From Blautia sp. An249 (GTDB taxonomy: Bacteria; Bacillota; Clostridia; Lachnospirales; Lachnospiraceae), in NCBI RefSeq assembly GCF_002159835.1, contig NZ_NFJL01000001.1:124001-188000 (forward strand): 64,000 nucleotides of DNA, given 5' to 3'. The translations under genes were made by a program, and so were the position numbers. The notes below the pieces were generated by a model. The model searched no databases. It was not told where the DNA came from and worked only from the letters and a program-made list of their open reading frames with translations. The stretch's first letter is position 1. Each line of letters opens with the position of its first letter. Below, piece by piece: positions 58,872 to 64,000 of this stretch.

Positions 58872-60052
58872 CGAAAGGAAGATTTGGGGTACACGGCGGG
58901 CAGTATATGCCGGAAACACTGATGAATGCAGTGATAGAGCTGGAAGAGGCCTATGAAAAATATAAAAAGGACGAAACATTTCAAAAGGAACTGACTACCC
59001 TGCTGAATGAATATGCAGGACGGCCGTCCCGTCTGTATTATGCAAAACGAATGACAGAAGACTTAAAAGGAGCAAAAATCTACCTGAAAAGGGAAGATTT
59101 AAACCATACGGGAGCCCATAAGATTAATAACGTATTAGGACAGGTGCTCCTGGCGAAAAAAATGGGAAAGACCAGGGTAATTGCAGAGACAGGAGCAGGA
59201 CAGCACGGGGTGGCCACAGCCACGGCAGCAGCCCTGATGGATATGGAATGCGAAGTCTTTATGGGAGAGGAAGATACGAAGAGGCAGGCGTTAAATGTGT
59301 ATAAAATGCGGCTTCTGGGAGCAAAGGTCCATCCGGTTGCCAGCGGTACCGGGACACTGAAAGATGCGGTTTCAGAAACCATGAGAGAGTGGACCAGCCG
59401 GATAGAAGACACCCATTATGTTCTGGGATCCTGCATGGGTCCCCACCCATTTCCAACGATTGTACGGGATTTCCAGGCAGTCATTTCAAAGGAAATCAAA
59501 GAACAGATTCTGGAAGCGGAAGGGCGGCTTCCCGATGCAGTACTGGCATGTGTGGGAGGAGGCTCCAACGCAATCGGAGCGTTTTATCACTTTATTGAAG
59601 AGGAAAATGTGCGTCTGATAGGGTGTGAAGCTGCAGGACGGGGTGTGGATACCTTCGAGACGGCGGCTACCATTGCCACCGGACGTCTGGGAATTTTCCA
59701 CGGAATGAAATCTTATTTCTGCCAGGATTCTTACGGACAGATTGCACCGGTCTATTCTATTTCAGCCGGTCTGGATTATCCGGGAATCGGACCGGAACAC
59801 GCATATCTGCATGATATAGGAAGGGCAGAATACGTGGCCATTACCGATGAAGAAGCAGTGGAAGCCTTTGAATACTTATCCAGAACAGAAGGAATTATTC
59901 CCGCCATCGAAAGCGCCCATGCCATTGCCCAGGCAAAGAAAATGGCGGCGCAGATGAGGCCGGATCAGATACTGGTGATTAATATTTCCGGACGGGGAGA
60001 CAAGGACTGTGCAGCCATTGCCCGTTACAGAGGGGAGGATATTTATGAGTAG
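58868..60052 (+). CDS. trpB: Tryptophan synthase beta chain
   Basis: 394-residue PLP enzyme of the TrpB1 type. The PLP lysine is in [19 protein letters not shown], and the glycine loop in [10 protein letters not shown]. It condenses indole with serine. Length and start ([18 protein letters not shown]) match the family. It overlaps trpA by eight bases. Confidence 0.97.
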   Translation: MTKGRFGVHGGQYMPETLMNAVIELEEAYEKYKKDETFQKELTTLLNEYAGRPSRLYYAKRMTEDLKGAKIYLKREDLNHTGAHKINNVLGQVLLAKKMGKTRVIAETGAGQHGVATATAAALMDMECEVFMGEEDTKRQALNVYKMRLLGAKVHPVASGTGTLKDAVSETMREWTSRIEDTHYVLGSCMGPHPFPTIVRDFQAVISKEIKEQILEAEGRLPDAVLACVGGGSNAIGAFYHFIEEENVRLIGCEAAGRGVDTFETAATIATGRLGIFHGMKSYFCQDSYGQIAPVYSISAGLDYPGIGPEHAYLHDIGRAEYVAITDEEAVEAFEYLSRTEGIIPAIESAHAIAQAKKMAAQMRPDQILVINISGRGDKDCAAIARYRGEDIYE

Positions 60053-60818
60053 AATAACAGACGCATTTCAGGGGGGAAAGGCTTTCATACCGTTTATTAC
60101 CTGCGGAGATCCCTCTCTGGAGATTACAGAACAGCTGGTATATGCCATGGAAGAAGCAGGAGCAGATCTGATAGAACTGGGGATTCCTTTTTCTGATCCC
60201 ACAGCCGAAGGTCCGGTGATTCAGGAGGCCAATATGAGATCCTTAAGTCAGGGGACAACTACCGATAAAATCTTTGATATGGTGGAGCGAATCCGTGAAA
60301 AAACCAGGATTCCCATGGTGTTTATGACTTATGCCAACGTAGTATTTTCCTATGGGACAGAGAAGTTTCTGGATCGGGCTTCTAAAGCCGGAATGGACGG
60401 ACTGATTCTGCCGGATGTGCCCTTTGAAGAAAAGGAAGAGTTTGAAGCGCCGTGTCAGGAGAGGGGAATGGAACTGATTTCCTTAATCGCCCCCACCTCC
60501 CATGAACGGATTAAAGAAATTGCCGGAAAAGCAGGAGGTTTTATTTACTGTGTTTCTTCCCTCGGTGTAACCGGAGTAAGAAGCAAAATCACCACGGACG
60601 TGGGCGCCATGGTGCAACTGGTAAAAGAGACAAAGGAGATTCCCTGTGCTGTCGGCTTTGGAATTTCCACGCCGGAGCAGGCAGAGGAAATGGCGAAAAA
60701 AGCAGACGGCGTCATCGTAGGAAGCGCTATTGTAAAATTATGTAAGGAGTACAAAGAGGCCTGCGTTCCTTATGTGAAAGAATATGTAAAAAGCATGAAA
60801 GAAGCAGTCAGCCGATAA
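60045..60818 (+). CDS. trpA: Tryptophan synthase alpha chain
   Basis: 257-residue TIM barrel. Glu44 ([11 protein letters not shown]) fits the catalytic Glu49 of E. coli. The position of catalytic Asp60 is Glu55 ([10 protein letters not shown] instead of DPLADGP). The phosphate loops [13 protein letters not shown] and [10 protein letters not shown] are normal. ATG 60045 has GGGGAGG upstream; the in-frame ATG at 60009 lies within trpB. It is the last gene of the operon; no clear terminator follows. Confidence 0.95.
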   Translation: MSRITDAFQGGKAFIPFITCGDPSLEITEQLVYAMEEAGADLIELGIPFSDPTAEGPVIQEANMRSLSQGTTTDKIFDMVERIREKTRIPMVFMTYANVVFSYGTEKFLDRASKAGMDGLILPDVPFEEKEEFEAPCQERGMELISLIAPTSHERIKEIAGKAGGFIYCVSSLGVTGVRSKITTDVGAMVQLVKETKEIPCAVGFGISTPEQAEEMAKKADGVIVGSAIVKLCKEYKEACVPYVKEYVKSMKEAVSR

Positions 60819-60909
60819 AATTCCGAATATCGCTTTTGCAATCCATATATCTGTGCTAAAATGAAAAAAGCATAAAACGATGAAAGCAGAAGGAAAGAGG
60901 AGAAAAGGA

Positions 60910-62061
60910 ATGAAGGTAGTTGTAGCAATTGATTCATTTAAAGGAAGCCTGTCCTCCATGGAGGCAGGAATGGCCATGAAAGAAGGGATTTTAAAGGCAG
61001 ATCCACAGGCAGATGTGGTGGTAAAACCTCTGGCTGACGGAGGGGAAGGTACTACAGAAGCCTTTGTGGAAGGAATGAACGGCACTTGGATTGAGACGGA
61101 AGTAACAGGCCCCATGGGAGAGAAGGTAACAGCCGCTTACGGATACCTGGAGGAGTCTCAGACTGCGGTGATGGAGATGGCCCAGGCTGCCGGAATCACC
61201 ATGGTAACCGAAGAGACAAGAAATGTAAAAAAGGCCACCACCTATGGGGTGGGAGAGATGATAAAAGACGCCATCCAGAGAGGCTGCCGGAAATTTCTGA
61301 TCGGAATCGGCGGAAGCGCCACCAATGACTGCGGCATCGGTATGCTGGCAGCTCTGGGAGTGAAATTCTATGATAAAGACGGAAATCCGGCCGGTATTGA
61401 CTGTGAAGCAGCAGGTAAAATTGTCCGGATAGAGACACAGGAGATGCTTCCCCAGTTGAAAGAATGTGAATTCCAGGTGGCCTGCGACGTGACCAATCCC
61501 CTTTGCGGAACCAACGGAGCGACCTATATCTATGGCCCCCAGAAAGGGGTAAAACCGGAAATGCTGGAAGAGCTGGACGGCTGGCACAGAAATTTTGCTT
61601 TAAAAACCAAAAAGGATCTGGGATGCGATTATGCTGAAACTCCGGGGGCAGGAGCAGCCGGAGGACTGGGATTTGCTCTGTTAAGCTATCTCAATGCAAA
61701 TCTGGAATCCGGGATTTCCCTGGTGATTGATGCGGTTGGTCTTAAGGAGGCAGTGAAAGACGCCGACTTCGTGGTAACCGGAGAGGGACGTCTGGATCAT
61801 CAGACTGCCATGGGAAAAGTTCCTGTGGGAGTGGCGAAGATGGCGAAAACGTATGGGGCGAAAGTTGTTGCAGTAGCCGGATCCGTAACAAAGGATGCCA
61901 AAGCCTGCAACCAGGAAGGAATTGACGCTTACTTCCCCATTTTGCCGGGAATACTCACATTACAGGAAGCCATGGAAAAGGATAACGCAAAGCAGAACAT
62001 GCAGAATACGGGAGAACAGATTTTCCGTCTGATTTGTGCATGCAGAGGAAAAGAAGCGTAA
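60910..62061 (+). CDS. Glycerate kinase (GlxK/GarK family)
   Basis: 383-residue glycerate kinase starting MKVVVAIDSFKGSLSSMEAG, with KPLADGGEGTTEAFVEG, GIGGSATNDCGIGMLAALG and VTGEGRLDHQTAMGKVPVG. It phosphorylates D-glycerate to 2- or 3-phosphoglycerate. ATG 60910 is chosen because the family begins there and AAAAGGA lies directly upstream; an in-frame ATG at 60880 would add ten basic residues. A weak promoter-like TAAAAT near 60857 is seen in the gap after trpA. Confidence 0.92.
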   Translation: MKVVVAIDSFKGSLSSMEAGMAMKEGILKADPQADVVVKPLADGGEGTTEAFVEGMNGTWIETEVTGPMGEKVTAAYGYLEESQTAVMEMAQAAGITMVTEETRNVKKATTYGVGEMIKDAIQRGCRKFLIGIGGSATNDCGIGMLAALGVKFYDKDGNPAGIDCEAAGKIVRIETQEMLPQLKECEFQVACDVTNPLCGTNGATYIYGPQKGVKPEMLEELDGWHRNFALKTKKDLGCDYAETPGAGAAGGLGFALLSYLNANLESGISLVIDAVGLKEAVKDADFVVTGEGRLDHQTAMGKVPVGVAKMAKTYGAKVVAVAGSVTKDAKACNQEGIDAYFPILPGILTLQEAMEKDNAKQNMQNTGEQIFRLICACRGKEA

Positions 62062-62065
62062 ATAC

Positions 62066-63331
62066 ATGAAGAAAGTCATTTTTCATATTGATGTGAACTC
62101 CGCCTTTCTTTCCTGGGAAGCGGCAAACCGTCTGAAAGAAAACCCACAGGGGGAAGATCTGCGGCTGCTTACGGCGGCCGTGGGAGGGGATCAGCAGAAA
62201 CGCCATGGAATCATTCTGGCAAAGTCCATTTCTGCAAAGAAGTTCGGGGTGCGTACCGGAGAGAGCATTCTGGAGGCACGGAAAAAATGTCCTCACCTGC
62301 TTCTGGTACCGGCCAACTATCCCCTGTACCGGGAATATTCTCAGGCATTTCAGAAGATTCTGAGAGAATATACGCCGGATGTGGAACCTTTTTCCATTGA
62401 CGAGGCGTTCATGGATATGACAGGCACCCAGCTTCTGTTCGGAGAACCCCTGCAGGCGGCAGAGACGATCCGCAGACGAATGAAAAAAGAACTGGGCTTT
62501 ACCGTAAATATCGGAATATCCAGCAACAAACTATTGGCAAAAATGGCTTCGGATTTTGAGAAACCGGATAAAATACATACCCTTTTTCCAGAGGAAATCC
62601 AGGAAAAAATGTGGCACCTTCCTGTAGATCAGCTATTCTTTGTGGGCAGGGCCACCGCCGGAAAACTCCATCAAATGGGAATTGAAACTATCGGAGATCT
62701 GGCGAAGACCGAGAAAAGCCTGTTAAAGAAACTTCTGAAAAAGCAGGGAGAGACGATCTGGAATTTTGCCAATGGAATTGATTTTTCTGTGGTTCAGTCT
62801 CAGCCGGTATCCAATAAAGGATACGGAAACAGCACTACCATGAGCTTCGACGTTACAGATGCGGACACAGCAAAAACGGTTCTTCTGGCCCTGTCGGAGA
62901 CTGTGGGAACACGGCTGAGAGAGCACCAGGTTCTGGCAGAAGCCATCAGTGTGGAAATTAAGGATACCAGACTGAAAAGTCTGTCTCATCAGTGCACCCT
63001 GGACTGCCCCACAGATATAACCAACGAAATCTACCAGACCGCCGGCAGATTATTTGAGGAAGCCTGGAACGGCAGTCCCATCCGCCTGCTGGGGGTGAGC
63101 GCCATTCGTGTGACCAGCAGTCGAAACAGCCGTCAGCTTGGTCTTTTCGATACCCAGGACTATGAAAAGTGGGAGAAACTGGATGATGCCATTGATAAAA
63201 TAAGAGGCAAATACGGGAAAGATTCTATCCAGAGGGCGGCATTTTTAAATAAAAAGAATATCGATCACATGTATGGAAAGCGTCTGAAATTTCAATTTAC
63301 CGACGGAGAAAAAGAAGATTCAGACAAGTAG
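62066..63331 (+). CDS. dinB: DNA polymerase IV (Y-family, DinB)
   Basis: 421-residue translesion polymerase with FHIDVNSAFLSWEA, the catalytic VEPFSIDEAFMDMT, GISSNKLLAKMASDFEKPDK and a little-finger domain (NKGYGNSTTMSFDVT). A beta-clamp-binding QLGLFD is visible near residue 363. It copies damaged templates in the cytoplasm. ATG 62066 starts at the domain; the in-frame ATG at 62036 lies inside the glycerate kinase gene. No LexA box is obvious upstream. Confidence 0.95.
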   Translation: MKKVIFHIDVNSAFLSWEAANRLKENPQGEDLRLLTAAVGGDQQKRHGIILAKSISAKKFGVRTGESILEARKKCPHLLLVPANYPLYREYSQAFQKILREYTPDVEPFSIDEAFMDMTGTQLLFGEPLQAAETIRRRMKKELGFTVNIGISSNKLLAKMASDFEKPDKIHTLFPEEIQEKMWHLPVDQLFFVGRATAGKLHQMGIETIGDLAKTEKSLLKKLLKKQGETIWNFANGIDFSVVQSQPVSNKGYGNSTTMSFDVTDADTAKTVLLALSETVGTRLREHQVLAEAISVEIKDTRLKSLSHQCTLDCPTDITNEIYQTAGRLFEEAWNGSPIRLLGVSAIRVTSSRNSRQLGLFDTQDYEKWEKLDDAIDKIRGKYGKDSIQRAAFLNKKNIDHMYGKRLKFQFTDGEKEDSDK

Positions 63332-63391
63332 AAAACTCCGGTATAGAAAGGGAATTTCTGGGACATGCTAAGAAAAAAGGAGTTGGGGCAT

Positions 63392-63823
63392 ATGAACGGC
63401 AACGCAGAACTTTTAAACTTTGTATACCAGAATTCCCAGATGGGAATTGAGACTCTGCCGAAATTGCTGGAAACAGTAGAAGGGGGAGAGGAACTGAAAA
63501 CCCATATGAAAAAGCAGTTAGAAGGCTATGAGAAATTTCATGAAGAAGCGAAAAACATGCTCAATGAAAACGGATATGACGAAAAGGGGATCGGGGCCTT
63601 TGAGAAGCTTCGGACCTATCTGATGATGAATCTTCAGACGCTGACAGACAAGACGGCTTCCCACATTGCAGAGATGCTTTTTATCGGCAGCAATATGGGG
63701 ATTGTAGACGCCATAAAGAATACGCGGAAATATCAGGGAGCGGAGAAACAGATACTGAATCTGATGGATCGGCTGCGTATTTTCGAGGAAGAAAATGCCA
63801 GGAAACTGAAAGCCTTTATATAA
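63392..63823 (+). CDS. Hypothetical small helical protein
   Basis: 143 residues, mostly predicted alpha-helical, with heptad-like stretches in KTHMKKQLEGYEKFHEEAKN and EKQILNLMDRLRIFEEENAR. It could form a four-helix, ferritin-like bundle, but I see no metal-binding ExxH pattern. I do not recognise the family. ATG 63392 has AAAGGAG nine bases upstream; ATG 63365 in the same frame precedes that site. A terminator follows. Confidence 0.7.
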   Translation: MNGNAELLNFVYQNSQMGIETLPKLLETVEGGEELKTHMKKQLEGYEKFHEEAKNMLNENGYDEKGIGAFEKLRTYLMMNLQTLTDKTASHIAEMLFIGSNMGIVDAIKNTRKYQGAEKQILNLMDRLRIFEEENARKLKAFI

Positions 63824-63833
63824 ACAACAGCAG

Positions 63834-63870
63834 GAGACTGTTTCAGAGAATTCTGATGCAGTCTCTTTTT
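63834..63870 (+). terminator. Intrinsic terminator after the hypothetical gene
   Basis: GAGACTG..CAGTCTC with an inner TCAGA/TCTGA pair forms a long hairpin at 63834-63865, followed by five T. Confidence 0.85.
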
Positions 63871-63882
63871 CATGTAATAGGA
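63866..63882 (+). repeat. Partial palindromic repeat, copy D
   Basis: TTTTTCATGTAATAGGA directly after the terminator resembles the left arm of copies A and B with one inserted base. The right arm is missing. The rest of the window, 63883-64000, shows nothing I can assign. Confidence 0.45.
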
Positions 63883-64000
63883 TTAAGGTGTCAAAAGTCC
63901 CTCTTTTTTCTATACTTGGCAAAATACACAAAATATCCTTCCGCGCGAAGCGCACAAAAACACTCATTCCAGAAGGAAAACGCTCTGCTGTGAATGCGGC

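Overview
The window reads as chromosomal DNA of a strictly anaerobic, Gram-positive Clostridia, most likely a gut Lachnospiraceae. The grounds are moderate GC content, strong AGGAGG ribosome sites, consensus sigma-A promoters, a T-box, a CIRCE-like operator, and genes for [FeFe] hydrogenase, formate dehydrogenase and cobalamin salvage. This is inference; no rRNA or marker gene is present. Almost all of the sequence codes for protein. I see no CRISPR array, prophage, insertion sequence, tRNA or rRNA.

Layout. 1-14294: end of a DeoR-type regulator, then a compact carbohydrate operon. It has a lipoprotein-dependent ABC importer with two different ATPases, a URO-D/MtaA-like protein, two FGGY kinases, a 2-hydroxyacid dehydrogenase, a phosphohexomutase and a class II aldolase, followed by a TetR regulator with its own promoter. 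The substrate is unknown. 14307-19066 (minus strand): Lon protease with a CIRCE-like leader, and a His-rich Zn/Cd P-type ATPase with an ArsR/SmtB-type operator. 19267-23424: YfhO, CsbB-like GT2 and GtrA, probably a cell-envelope glycosylation set. 23516-26927: cobT, cobU, cobS, a degenerate cobU-like gene and cobC. 26924-30836: MATE exporter, DUF1015, YgjV and a small alarmone synthetase.

30891-46298 is a molybdenum/tungsten and hydrogen/formate region. A Moco/Tuco-type riboswitch precedes moaC, moaA, moaB, MOSC, tupABC, moeA, a moeA-PBP fusion and a second MOSC gene. A second promoter with an attenuator-like leader precedes mobA, fdhD, fdhA, hydA and a 56-residue ferredoxin. Together the cluster takes up oxyanion, builds the cofactor, sulfurates it and inserts it into a formate dehydrogenase sitting next to an [FeFe] hydrogenase. 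This looks like an HDCR-like formate/H2 module. 47703-50637 supplies H-cluster maturation (TM1266-like regulator, hydE, hydG) behind another leader with promoter, attenuator and terminator. No moaD, moaE or hydF is present here.

50648-63823: luxS and a DHFR-like gene (minus strand), trpS, an AEC transporter, a Trp T-box and trpEGDCFBA, glycerate kinase, DNA polymerase IV and a small helical protein. The points most worth a second look are two leaders of no class I recognise (before mobA and before the TM1266-like gene), a palindromic repeat fused to the T-run of leader terminators, the odd ATPase pair in an unassigned sugar operon, and the stacked control elements in front of lon.
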